NCBI RefSeq assembly: GCF_947503465.1
Contig: NZ_CANNDN010000003.1
Coordinates: 62,001-126,000 of the forward strand
Reading direction: 5' to 3'
Length of the DNA: 64,000 nucleotides
From: an uncultured Tateyamaria sp.
Lineage (GTDB): Bacteria; Pseudomonadota; Alphaproteobacteria; Rhodobacterales; Rhodobacteraceae
Position numbers and translations under genes: made by a program. Below, piece after piece: positions 35,822 through 43,911 of this stretch. Positions within the stretch are counted from its first letter, which is position 1. Every line of letters begins with the position of its first letter. The notes beneath the pieces were generated by a model. The model had not been told where the DNA came from. It saw nothing but the letters and a program-made list of their open reading frames with translations, and ran no database searches.

Positions 35822-35850
35822 AATATAGGCAATGTAACACGCGTTTACAT
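35822..35850 (-). promoter_or_regulatory. Operator-like palindrome and -10 box of the AAA ATPase cluster
   Basis: ATGTAA-N7-TTACAT (35832-35850) is a perfect six-base inverted repeat lying 43 bases before the coiled-coil gene. Directly downstream on the minus strand is TATATT (complement of 35822-35827), a good -10 hexamer. The palindrome covers the position where -35 would be, the geometry of a site for a dimeric regulator. The regulator is unknown. Confidence 0.5.
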
Positions 35851-35908
35851 CGGGCAAGGCCGATATTCAGGCGAATAGTTGCAAAAAGGATGCGGCAAGG
35901 AAAGGCGC

Positions 35909-36994
35909 TCAGATGGCGAAAAGCAACCGGTGGCGCGTACCAAAGGCGTTGGCATCTGCCGTCAGGGTTCCGTCCAGCGCCTGGGCCACCGCCTCGGTGA
36001 TCTGGGTACCCAGCCCGGATCGGCGGCATGTCGCGTCTGCGGTTGTGCCACGGCCGTTGTCGCCCACCTCCAACTGCGCGGTCCCGGCACCAAGATCCGT
36101 GACCGTCACCTTGATGACGCCAGCCCGACCATCCGGAAACGCATGCTTGTAGGCGTTTGTCACCCATTCATTCAGGACAATCCCGATCGAGGCCGCCCGC
36201 GACGGCGTCATGCTGATGCGGGACAGCGCGGTATCAATCACCACATGTTCCGGCGCCTGTTCAGACAGGAAATCCACGATGCGGATCAGGTAATCATCCA
36301 GATCGACATGGGTTTGCACATGGCCCGCCTGAAGCACCTCGTGCAACCGCCCCATGGTTTCAATCCGCTGGCCCACGGCATCCAACGCCTCTCGCGTTTC
36401 GTCCAGTTCGGATATACGGCTTTGAAACCGGGTCAGCGAAGACAGCATTTGCAGCGAATTCTTGATCCTGTGATCGGCTTCGCTGTGCAGGACGGCCTGA
36501 CGTTTTAACGTGCGGCGCAGTTCAAGCCGGGCCATCACCTGACCGGCAAGCACCCGCAGGGTCTGGCGTTGCGTGTCTGTCAGGGTTCGGGGCGTGTAGT
36601 CCAAAACACACAGCGTACCCAGGGGCAGCCCTTCGACCCCCATCAGCACCGCCCCGGCGTAAAACCGCAAGCCCGGGTCATCCACGCAAAGCGGATTGCC
36701 GTCCATGCGCGGATCGGCGTGGGTGTCCCGGATCTCGACCAGTTCCTTTTCCAGGATGGCATGGGCACAGATCGACGATTCAAGCGGTGTTTCGCCGACG
36801 TCCAGCCCCTTGACCGCCTTGAACCATTGCCGGTGCCCGTCAACCAGGCTGATCAGCGCAATGGGCACCTCGCAAATGCTGGCGACAAGGCCGACAATAT
36901 CATCGAAATCCTCTTCATACGGCGTGTCCAACACGTCGTATGAATGAAGAATATCAAGACGTTCGTCCTGAAAAGGATGGCGATCGGCCAGCAT
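35909..36994 (-). CDS. GAF-domain sensor histidine kinase (HWE/HisKA_2 type)
   Basis: The 361-residue protein starts at ATG 36994; a GTG 27 bases upstream is the alternative. An N-terminal GAF domain spans about 20-160 (RLDILHSYDVLDTPYEEDFDDI, then SICAHAIL and LGTLCVLD). The dimerisation/phospho-acceptor box is EADHRIKNSL with its histidine. The ATPase domain has NEWVTNAYKHAF and DNGRG. This is the HisKA_2/HWE group common in alphaproteobacteria, often acting on single-domain regulators in the general stress response. No membrane helix. No response regulator is adjacent. Confidence 0.9.
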   Translation of the reverse strand: MLADRHPFQDERLDILHSYDVLDTPYEEDFDDIVGLVASICEVPIALISLVDGHRQWFKAVKGLDVGETPLESSICAHAILEKELVEIRDTHADPRMDGNPLCVDDPGLRFYAGAVLMGVEGLPLGTLCVLDYTPRTLTDTQRQTLRVLAGQVMARLELRRTLKRQAVLHSEADHRIKNSLQMLSSLTRFQSRISELDETREALDAVGQRIETMGRLHEVLQAGHVQTHVDLDDYLIRIVDFLSEQAPEHVVIDTALSRISMTPSRAASIGIVLNEWVTNAYKHAFPDGRAGVIKVTVTDLGAGTAQLEVGDNGRGTTADATCRRSGLGTQITEAVAQALDGTLTADANAFGTRHRLLFAI

Positions 36995-37114
36995 GGGCAA
37001 TCCCGTTAGTTGAACGCGCACCGTTCGCAGTGATCATAGGGCGATTCTGCGACACGACGCAAACCAAGGTTGTAATTCTGGCAATGAACTCAACCGGATA
37101 TGTCATAGTTTAAA

Positions 37115-38323
37115 TCAGCCGATGACATTGTGCTCCGGGCCGTAGGGAAAGCCGGTGATATTTTCATTCCCGTCTTCGGTGATCACCAGGATATCGTGCT
37201 CACGGTACCCGCCGGCACCCGGTTGCCCGTCGGGGATGGTCAACATCGGTTCCATCGAGATGACCATGCCGGGCTCAAGCACCGTGTCGATGTCTTCGCG
37301 CAGTTCCAGCCCGGCCTCGCGCCCGTAGTAATGCGAAAGAACGCCAAAGGAATGGCCGTATCCGAAGCTGCGGTATTGCAGCAGGTCGTGTTCGCGGAAA
37401 TAGGCGTTTACGCCTTCGGTCACATCGGCGCATGTGGCGCCCGGTTTCAGCAGCGACATACCCAACTCATGTGCCGCCACGTTATGTTCCCACAGTGTCA
37501 GGCTGGCCTTGTCCACCGTTTCCACGAACAAGGTGCGTTCCAGCGCCGTGTAGTAGCCCGAAATCATCGGAAAAGTGTTCAGCGACAGGATATCACCCCG
37601 CTCAAGCACCCGCCCGGTGACCGGGTTGTGCGCACCATCGGTGTTGATCCCGGATTGGAACCAGACCCAGGTGTCGCGGTATTCGGCATCGGGAAAGCGT
37701 TTGGCGATCTCCAGTTCCATCGCGTCACGCCCCGCCATGGCGACGTCGATCTCACGCGCACCTGCCTTGATCGCATCGCGGATGGCATACCCGCCGATAT
37801 CGGCCACCTGTGCGCCATGACGGATCAGGGCGATCTCGGCCTCGGACTTGTGCATCCGCTGGATCATGGTGGTCTCATACAGGTCGACCGTGGCAACGGG
37901 TTTGAGGAAATCTTCCATCTTGGCCTGCTGCAACAGGGTCAGGTGGTCGCTCTCGACCCCGATCACGGCCCCCTCGCCCGTCACCTCGCGCACGGCCCGC
38001 CAGAAGTTGTCGCGCTGCCAGTCCGTATAGGTGATGTTGTCGCCATGACAGCGCCGCCACGGTTGGCCTGCATCAATGCCTGCGCTGATGGTCACGCACG
38101 CGTCGTCCGTTACCACGCAGGCATAGGGGCGACCGAAAGCACAGTACAGAAAGCCCGAATAATACGCGACGTTGTGCATTGATGTGAATACGGCGGCGGT
38201 GGCGCCCTGCGCATCCATCCGCGCGCGCAATTCGGTCAGGCGGGCGTCGTATTCGGCGGCATCGAATGGCAAGACGGCCTTTTCGCCGTTGTGGAAGCGG
38301 TAGAAATCGGGGCGAGCGGTCAT
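37115..38323 (-). CDS. Creatinase (creatine amidinohydrolase)
   Basis: The 402-residue protein matches Pseudomonas creatinase over its whole length from memory: YYSDFLYC-like YYSGFLYCAFGRPYA, QPWRRCHGDNITYTDWQRDN, WFQSGINTDGAHNPV with catalytic His232, then GYGHSFGVLSHYYGREAG and EPMLTIPDG. Creatinase uses the M24 pita-bread fold without a metal to hydrolyse creatine to sarcosine and urea. GGAGGG precedes the ATG. It lies behind an alpha/beta hydrolase gene on the same strand; sarcosine oxidase genes are not in the window. Confidence 0.93.
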   Translation of the reverse strand: MTARPDFYRFHNGEKAVLPFDAAEYDARLTELRARMDAQGATAAVFTSMHNVAYYSGFLYCAFGRPYACVVTDDACVTISAGIDAGQPWRRCHGDNITYTDWQRDNFWRAVREVTGEGAVIGVESDHLTLLQQAKMEDFLKPVATVDLYETTMIQRMHKSEAEIALIRHGAQVADIGGYAIRDAIKAGAREIDVAMAGRDAMELEIAKRFPDAEYRDTWVWFQSGINTDGAHNPVTGRVLERGDILSLNTFPMISGYYTALERTLFVETVDKASLTLWEHNVAAHELGMSLLKPGATCADVTEGVNAYFREHDLLQYRSFGYGHSFGVLSHYYGREAGLELREDIDTVLEPGMVISMEPMLTIPDGQPGAGGYREHDILVITEDGNENITGFPYGPEHNVIG

Positions 38324-38379
38324 CCTTGACCCTCCTTTGCAGAAAGGTCCCGGCGTTCAGGACGGGTTGGGCTGGAAAC

Positions 38380-38400
38380 GCGGGCGACGCCATCGCCCGC
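38380..38400. repeat. Hairpin between hydrolase and creatinase genes
   Basis: GCGGGCGA (38380-38387) and TCGCCCGC (38393-38400) form a perfect eight-base stem with a five-base loop in the 98-base gap. No T-run follows, so it is more likely an mRNA-processing or REP-like hairpin than a full terminator. Confidence 0.6.
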
Positions 38401-38421
38401 AGCCGGATCACATCTGGCGCG

Positions 38422-39216
38422 TCACAACGCCGTCGTCAAGCGTCGGATCATGTCGCCGTGCGGATCGGTCAGGGCGTCGATCACATCGAAATGATGCGCA
38501 CCCTGTGTCACGACAGGGTCGACATCCCAGGCCTCGGCCAACCACCGCGCCTGGTCCAGGAACACCGGCCGCTCGTCGGCCCCCACCCAGACCGTCACGG
38601 GTGTGCCCGGCTTGGGCTGATGCACCGGGCTTTCGGCACGGGCCATCGCCGTGTCCATACCGAAATCGGCATTCATGGCCGTCTGCAACAGCGGTTCCAG
38701 GTCCGACACGGGCGAGATCGGCAGAACATGCGTCAACCGGGATGTCACCGACGCAGGCAACATGCCGGGCGCCAGCATCCGTGACACGAGGTGACCGCCC
38801 GCGGAATGCCCCGCCAGACTGATCGGCCCCATGCTGCCGTCGGCAACGGCCATCACGGCTTGGGCAATCTGCTGGGTGATACCGGCAATGCGGACATGTG
38901 GGCACAGGTCATAGGACGGCATGGCAACGCACCATCCCCGCGCCAAGGCGCCCGCCGCCAGATGCGACCAGCAGGACCGGTCGAACTTCAACCAATACCC
39001 ACCATGCACGAAGATCAGCGTGCCCCTGGCCTCGCCCTCGGGCATGAAATGATCCAGCGCCATCCGCTCGGATGGGCCATAGCTCAGCCCCAGACGGGCC
39101 CGCGCACCAAGGGAGGTACGAAATGCCTCGGCCTCGGCGGCCCAGCGCGGCGGATAGTCTGCCGCCCCTTCGATATACGCACCATTGGCATAGGCGTCGT
39201 CCATGTCTGGCTTCAT
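38422..39216 (-). CDS. Alpha/beta hydrolase (esterase / kynurenine formamidase-like)
   Basis: The 264-residue protein starts at ATG 39216 (GGGGGTG upstream). It has the oxyanion-hole motif HGGYW and the nucleophile elbow GHSAGGH. An Asp near WVGADERP and a late His in QGAHHFDVID complete the triad. The HGGYW and GHSAGGH pair is characteristic of arylformamidase-like carboxylesterases. The substrate is unknown. It precedes creatinase on the same strand and may share its transcript. Confidence 0.85.
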   Translation of the reverse strand: MKPDMDDAYANGAYIEGAADYPPRWAAEAEAFRTSLGARARLGLSYGPSERMALDHFMPEGEARGTLIFVHGGYWLKFDRSCWSHLAAGALARGWCVAMPSYDLCPHVRIAGITQQIAQAVMAVADGSMGPISLAGHSAGGHLVSRMLAPGMLPASVTSRLTHVLPISPVSDLEPLLQTAMNADFGMDTAMARAESPVHQPKPGTPVTVWVGADERPVFLDQARWLAEAWDVDPVVTQGAHHFDVIDALTDPHGDMIRRLTTAL

Positions 39217-39290
39217 GTTCACCCCCACTTTGGAACTGGACAAGCCTACCCCGTGTTGTTTCACATGCGCCAGACCCGAAAGGATGCCCC

Positions 39291-40766
39291 ATGCTTGACC
39301 AGACCACTGACCTCAAATCCATGCTCGATGATCCGTCCCTGCTGGAAACCCGTGCCTATGTGAATGGCGCATGGGTCGACGGCGACGAAGGCACGTTCGA
39401 CGTGACCAACCCCGCGCGCGGGGACGTGATTGCGCAGGTCGCGGACCTGAGCCGGGCACAGGTCGCCGACGCCATCGCAGGCGCGCAGGCCGCACAAAGG
39501 GAATGGGCCAGGTGGACCGGCAAGGAACGCGCCGCCGTCCTGCGCACATGGTTCGACCTGATGATGCGGCACCAGGACGACCTGGGCATCATCCTGACCG
39601 CCGAACAGGGCAAACCCCTGGCCGAGGCCAAGGGCGAGATCGGCTATGGCGCATCCTTTGTCGAATTCTTTGCCGAAGAGGCCAAGCGGATCTATGGCGA
39701 AACGATCCCGGGACATCAGCGCGACAAGCGGATCACGGTCATCAAGCAACCCATCGGCGTGGCCGCGTCGATCACACCTTGGAATTTCCCCAACGCCATG
39801 ATCGCCCGCAAGGCGGCCCCGGCCCTGGCCGCCGGATGTGCCTTTGTCGCGCGCCCGGCCGAACTGACGCCCCTGTCGGCCATTGCCATGGCCGTGCTGG
39901 CGGACCGGGCCGGGATCCCGGCGGGCCTGTTCCAGGTCGTCACCACCTCGAACGCGTCCGACACGGGCAAGGAGTTCTGCGAGAACCCTGTCGTGCGCAA
40001 GCTGACCTTCACCGGCAGCACCGAAGTCGGACGCATCCTGCTGCGCCAGGCATCGGATCAGGTGATGAAATGTTCGATGGAACTGGGCGGCAACGCGCCC
40101 TTCATCGTCTTTGACGACGCCGATCTGGATGCCGCCGTCGAAGGCGCGATGATCTGCAAGTTCCGCAATGCAGGCCAGACCTGCGTCTGTGCCAACCGCA
40201 TCTATGTGCAGACCGGTGTCTATGACGCCTTTGCCGCGAAACTGAAAACCGCGGTCGAGGCGCTGAAAGTGGGCGATGGCCTGGAGGATGGTGTCACCAC
40301 CGGCCCCCTGATCACGGACAAGGCCGTGGACAAGGTGCAGTCCCACTTGAACGACGTCGTCGACAATGGCGGCACCATCCTGACCGGCGGCAAGACCCAC
40401 GCATTGGGCGGCACCTTTCTGGAACCCACCATCGTCACCGGCGTCACCCAGGACATGAAAGTGGCGCACGAAGAGACCTTTGGCCCCCTCGCACCGCTTT
40501 TCAGGTTCGAGGACGTGGACGACGTGATCGCCATGGCCAACGACACCATCTTCGGGTTGGCGGCGTATTTCTACGCCAAGGACCTCAGCCGCGTTTACAA
40601 GGTCGCGGAAGAGCTGGAATACGGCATGGTCGGCGTCAACACCGGGATCATCTCGACCGAGGTGGCGCCCTTTGGCGGGGTCAAGCAATCCGGGCTTGGC
40701 CGCGAGGGATCGCATCACGGGATCGAGGAATTCCTGGAAATGAAATACATCTGCATGAGCATCTGA
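39291..40766 (+). CDS. gabD: NAD(P)-dependent succinate-semialdehyde dehydrogenase family
   Basis: The 491-residue aldehyde dehydrogenase starts at ATG 39291 (GAAAGGA upstream). The catalytic Cys is in GQTCVCANR and the general base Glu in MELGGNAPFIVFDDAD. TPWNFP and FTGSTEVGR bind NAD(P). SSADH-specific wording such as GEIGYGASFVEFFAEEAKRIYG and the C-terminal VAPFGGVKQSGLGREGSHHGIEE places it in the GabD group. It oxidises succinate semialdehyde to succinate; related semialdehydes are possible. Divergent from the hydrolase gene. Confidence 0.92.
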   Translation: MLDQTTDLKSMLDDPSLLETRAYVNGAWVDGDEGTFDVTNPARGDVIAQVADLSRAQVADAIAGAQAAQREWARWTGKERAAVLRTWFDLMMRHQDDLGIILTAEQGKPLAEAKGEIGYGASFVEFFAEEAKRIYGETIPGHQRDKRITVIKQPIGVAASITPWNFPNAMIARKAAPALAAGCAFVARPAELTPLSAIAMAVLADRAGIPAGLFQVVTTSNASDTGKEFCENPVVRKLTFTGSTEVGRILLRQASDQVMKCSMELGGNAPFIVFDDADLDAAVEGAMICKFRNAGQTCVCANRIYVQTGVYDAFAAKLKTAVEALKVGDGLEDGVTTGPLITDKAVDKVQSHLNDVVDNGGTILTGGKTHALGGTFLEPTIVTGVTQDMKVAHEETFGPLAPLFRFEDVDDVIAMANDTIFGLAAYFYAKDLSRVYKVAEELEYGMVGVNTGIISTEVAPFGGVKQSGLGREGSHHGIEEFLEMKYICMSI

Positions 40767-40869
40767 GGTCAGGCGGTCACACAGCCGTGACTTGTCCGGC
40801 TGGCCCATTTGCCCACAGGCCCGACATTGACGTACATATGTCCCATTCCAGTGCGAAGGATCACATTAC

Positions 40870-41535
40870 ATGTTGACCAGACGACATTTCGTTATCACCT
40901 CAGCGGCCCTGTTTTCGGCGCCGATTGCGGGGCCGGCCCTGGCACGGCCCGTCTCGGATCAATCCAAGTGGGCGCGGTGGGACGCGCAGGTCACCCCGGC
41001 CAATTTCGATCTGGCCACATCCAACCCCTGGGGTGTGCATCGGCGGTTCCTGCCGCAGCGTGTGCAGGCCAATGACGGGCTGACGCCGGGCGACATCCAT
41101 GTCGATGCCGTGGCGCGGTACCTGTACCACATCCAGGACGACGGAACCGCCATGCGCTATGGCGCGGCGATTGCGCGCGGCAACCTCTACGAACCGGGGA
41201 CCTACACCATCAAGCGCAAGGCCAAATGGCCGACATGGACACCGACGGCGGCCATGATCGAACGCGATCCGGACTCTTTTGCACAGCATGCCGATGGCAT
41301 GAACGGGGGGCCGACAAACCCGCTCGGGTCGCGCGCGCTGTATCTTTTCGTGGGCAACCGCGACACGTATCTGCGCATTCACGGCACACCGCATCCCCGG
41401 TCCATCGGCGGGCGGGCCAGTTCGGGCTGCGTGCGCATGATCATGGCGCATATCAACCAGCTTTACCCAAACGTCACGCCGGGATCGACGGCGGTGTTGT
41501 ACCCAACCGAAGACAGCGTCACCGCTGCCAGCTGA
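40870..41535 (+). CDS. L,D-transpeptidase (YkuD domain)
   Basis: The 221-residue exported protein has a signal peptide with RRHF and ALA-R cleavage near residue 26. The YkuD domain runs from about 75 to 215 and ends with His171 in RIHGTPHPRSIG and catalytic Cys187 in SSGCVRM. The family makes 3-3 crosslinks or attaches proteins to peptidoglycan. A TGDIHV-like start (GDIHVDAVARYLYHIQD) matches the ErfK/YcfS group. Convergent with a small lipoprotein gene; the stops are adjacent. Confidence 0.93.
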   Translation: MLTRRHFVITSAALFSAPIAGPALARPVSDQSKWARWDAQVTPANFDLATSNPWGVHRRFLPQRVQANDGLTPGDIHVDAVARYLYHIQDDGTAMRYGAAIARGNLYEPGTYTIKRKAKWPTWTPTAAMIERDPDSFAQHADGMNGGPTNPLGSRALYLFVGNRDTYLRIHGTPHPRSIGGRASSGCVRMIMAHINQLYPNVTPGSTAVLYPTEDSVTAAS

Positions 41536-41826
41536 TCATGTGGCGGGGGCTGGCTCCTGCGCCTCGACCGAGGTGCAGATGGGCCGCCCGTCGCGCGTGC
41601 GCAGGGGCAGGAATGTCGTCTCGACCGGACCGGTGTGGCGATAGACAAGGCACCCGTCCTCCGGGTCGACCTTGACCGCGTTCAGGTCTTGCCTGGGATC
41701 GGCCAGCGACACGATCCGGTCCGGCAGCGGGTTGATAAACGGCCCGCCCGCGCCTGATTGCGTCGTCTCGTCACAAGCGGCCAAGGCAAACGCGGCCGCG
41801 CCAATCACAAAAACAGTCCGTTTCAT
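41536..41826 (-). CDS. Small lipoprotein, unknown function
   Basis: The 96-residue protein starts at ATG 41826 (GGGG eight bases before; an ATG six bases further up is possible). The signal peptide ends in the lipobox LAAC at residue 18. The mature part (DETTQSGAGG, then PLPDRIVSLADPRQDLNAVKVDPEDGCLVYRHTG) has two more cysteines that could form a disulfide. I recognise no family. It converges on the L,D-transpeptidase gene. Confidence 0.75.
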   Translation of the reverse strand: MKRTVFVIGAAAFALAACDETTQSGAGGPFINPLPDRIVSLADPRQDLNAVKVDPEDGCLVYRHTGPVETTFLPLRTRDGRPICTSVEAQEPAPAT

Positions 41827-42008
41827 ATCCATCCCCACATGGTCCCGCGCATCGTCTGTGTGCCCGTGCGCCCCTTGCGCTCTTTTATCGGGCCATACGC
41901 CTGTTCCTGCAACTGGCATCTTGGGTCGGGCCAATGTGACGCGCTCGTGACTTGCGATAGGGCGTGGGATGCAGTCTGCTTTGGCTGTCCCTGCTTCGGA
42001 GTGCCCCC

Positions 42009-42836
42009 ATGATCCGCCTGATTGCCAGCTGCCTTGCCGTCTGCCTGATGTCCCTGCCCGCACTGGCCTGCGGTGGGCGCGACGATGCCTGTGCACTGCC
42101 GTCCGGCGCCTACCACATGGCAACACCCGAAATGGCCCCCAAGGGCATCGTCATGCACCTGCACGGGGGCGGCGGGCGGGGTCAGGGCATGCTGAATTCC
42201 GGCCTCGCCCGCGAGGCGCTGGCCCGCGGGTACATCTTTGTCGCGCCGGATGGCGACCAGCCCACCCGCCGCTTCAATCGGGATTGGTCCGTGCGCGGCA
42301 AGGGACTGGAGTATGACCGCCAGGACTTTGGCTTTCTGCCCGAGGTGATGGAAGACGTGCGGGCCCGCACCGGGCTTGACGGGGGCACCGTGTTGCTTGC
42401 CGGGTTCTCGCGCGGCGGCTCCTTTGTCTGGGACATGGCCTGCCAATCGCCGGGTTTTGCCGATGCCTATGCCCCGCTTGCCGGCGCGTTCTGGGATGAT
42501 CTGCCCACGGACTGCGCCGCGCCTGTGCGCCTTTTCCACACCCACGGCTGGAACGACCGCACCGTGCCGCTGGAAGGCAGGTCTTTCGCCAATGGTGCCG
42601 TCGTGCAGGGCGATGTCTGGGCCTCGCTGAAAATCCTGCGCGAAACCAATGGCTGCAATGCCCGCCAACCCGAACGCAACAGTTTCGAGGGCGACCTGTG
42701 GTTCCGCCATTGGACCGATTGCACCGCCGGTGACATCCGGCTGATGCTGCACAAGGGCGGACATGGCGCGCCGCAGGGCTGGGCCGTGCGCGTCATGGAC
42801 TGGTTCGAGGGCAAGGGGCTGGACGCCGAGGGGTGA
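42009..42836 (+). CDS. Secreted alpha/beta hydrolase (polyhydroxybutyrate depolymerase / LpqC-like)
   Basis: The 275-residue protein starts at ATG 42009 with GGAG upstream and has a signal peptide ending ALA near residue 20. HLHGGGGRGQG forms the oxyanion region. The nucleophile Ser134 lies in GFSRGG, an Asp in HGWNDRTVPL, and the catalytic His in KGGHGAPQGW. The wording is that of the LpqC / feruloyl esterase-like depolymerase family (Esterase_PHB). Four or more cysteines may form disulfides. It acts in the periplasm or outside; substrate unknown. Confidence 0.85.
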   Translation: MIRLIASCLAVCLMSLPALACGGRDDACALPSGAYHMATPEMAPKGIVMHLHGGGGRGQGMLNSGLAREALARGYIFVAPDGDQPTRRFNRDWSVRGKGLEYDRQDFGFLPEVMEDVRARTGLDGGTVLLAGFSRGGSFVWDMACQSPGFADAYAPLAGAFWDDLPTDCAAPVRLFHTHGWNDRTVPLEGRSFANGAVVQGDVWASLKILRETNGCNARQPERNSFEGDLWFRHWTDCTAGDIRLMLHKGGHGAPQGWAVRVMDWFEGKGLDAEG

Positions 42837-42854
42837 TCGGGGTCAGATGCGCCC

Positions 42855-43826
42855 ATGATGCTGACCCGTTCCGATCTTGAGACCGCCGCCGCCTTTGTCC
42901 ATGCCCGCATGGCACCCACTCCCCAGCACCATTGGCCACTGCTCAGCGCCGCCGCCGGGGCGGAAGTGTGGGTCAAGCATGAAAATCACACGCCGACCGG
43001 CGCCTTCAAGGTGCGGGGCGCGCTGACCTTCATGGACTGGCTGGTGCGCACGCACCCGAATGTGCCGGGCATCTGCACCGCCACGCGCGGCAACCACGGG
43101 CAGGGGCAGGCCTGGGCCGCGACAAACGCCGGACTGACGGCCAAGGTCTATGTGCCGCGCGGCAATTCGGTGGAAAAGAACGCGGCGATGACGGCCTTTG
43201 GTGCCGAACTGATCGAACATGGCGACGATTTCGACACCGCGCGCGAAGAAGCCTTTCGCGTCGCGGAGGTCGAAGGGCTGTTCATCGTCCCGCCCTATCA
43301 CCCGGAACTCGTGCGCGGCGTGGCGACCTACGCGTTCGAACTGTTCACCGCGCAACCCGACCTCGACACCGTGTATGTGCCCATCGGCTGTGGATCGGGG
43401 ATTTGCGGGACGATACTGGCCCGCGATGCGCTGGGGCTGAAAACCAGGGTTGTGGGCGTTGTGTCGGACCGTGCGCAGACCGCCAAACTGTCGGTCGAGG
43501 CGGGGCGGCTGATCGAGACGAACTCTGCCGCCACATTCGCGGACGGCATGGCCGTGCGGGTGCCGGTACAGGACGCGTTCGACATCTATTCCAGAGGTGC
43601 GGAACGGATCATCGCGGTCAGCGACGACGCAGTGGCCGACGCCATCCGCCTCTACTTTACCGCCACGCACAACGTGGCCGAAGGGGCCGGGGCCGCGCCG
43701 CTGGCCGGCCTGATGCAGGAACGTGACCAGATGGCAGGCAGGAAGGTGGGTGTCATCCTGTGCGGCGGCAATATCGACACCGGCTGGTTCCGCACCGTGC
43801 TGGACGGCCATACGCCACAGGTCTGA
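42855..43826 (+). CDS. Threonine/serine dehydratase family (PLP fold II)
   Basis: The 323-residue protein has the PLP lysine, Lys52, in HENHTPTGAFKVRGA, a phosphate-binding glycine loop GCGSGICG near residue 178, and ATRGNHGQGQAWAA, which binds the substrate carboxylate. It matches the short catabolic threonine dehydratase type without a C-terminal ACT domain. By family it deaminates threonine or serine to the 2-oxo acid; a racemase is a possible alternative. It lies 18 bases after the hydrolase gene. Confidence 0.87.
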   Translation: MMLTRSDLETAAAFVHARMAPTPQHHWPLLSAAAGAEVWVKHENHTPTGAFKVRGALTFMDWLVRTHPNVPGICTATRGNHGQGQAWAATNAGLTAKVYVPRGNSVEKNAAMTAFGAELIEHGDDFDTAREEAFRVAEVEGLFIVPPYHPELVRGVATYAFELFTAQPDLDTVYVPIGCGSGICGTILARDALGLKTRVVGVVSDRAQTAKLSVEAGRLIETNSAATFADGMAVRVPVQDAFDIYSRGAERIIAVSDDAVADAIRLYFTATHNVAEGAGAAPLAGLMQERDQMAGRKVGVILCGGNIDTGWFRTVLDGHTPQV

Positions 43827-43836
43827 TTTTACAAAA

Positions 43837-43854
43837 CTGACACCTGACTGTTAC
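43837..43854 (+). promoter_or_regulatory. Pho box before the phytase-like gene
   Basis: CTGACAC-CTGA-CTGTTAC is a pair of seven-base direct repeats with a four-base spacer, the exact geometry of a PhoB site (CTGTCAT-N4-CTGTCAT); the matches are 5 of 7 per half. It is 57 bases before the start codon. Context supports it, since the gene encodes a phytase-like secreted esterase. Confidence 0.65.
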
Positions 43855-43911
43855 ACCAACGTCGCGGCGCGCGGTCACTGCATCAGGGATTTCATCCCGA
43901 TGGAGTGACTG

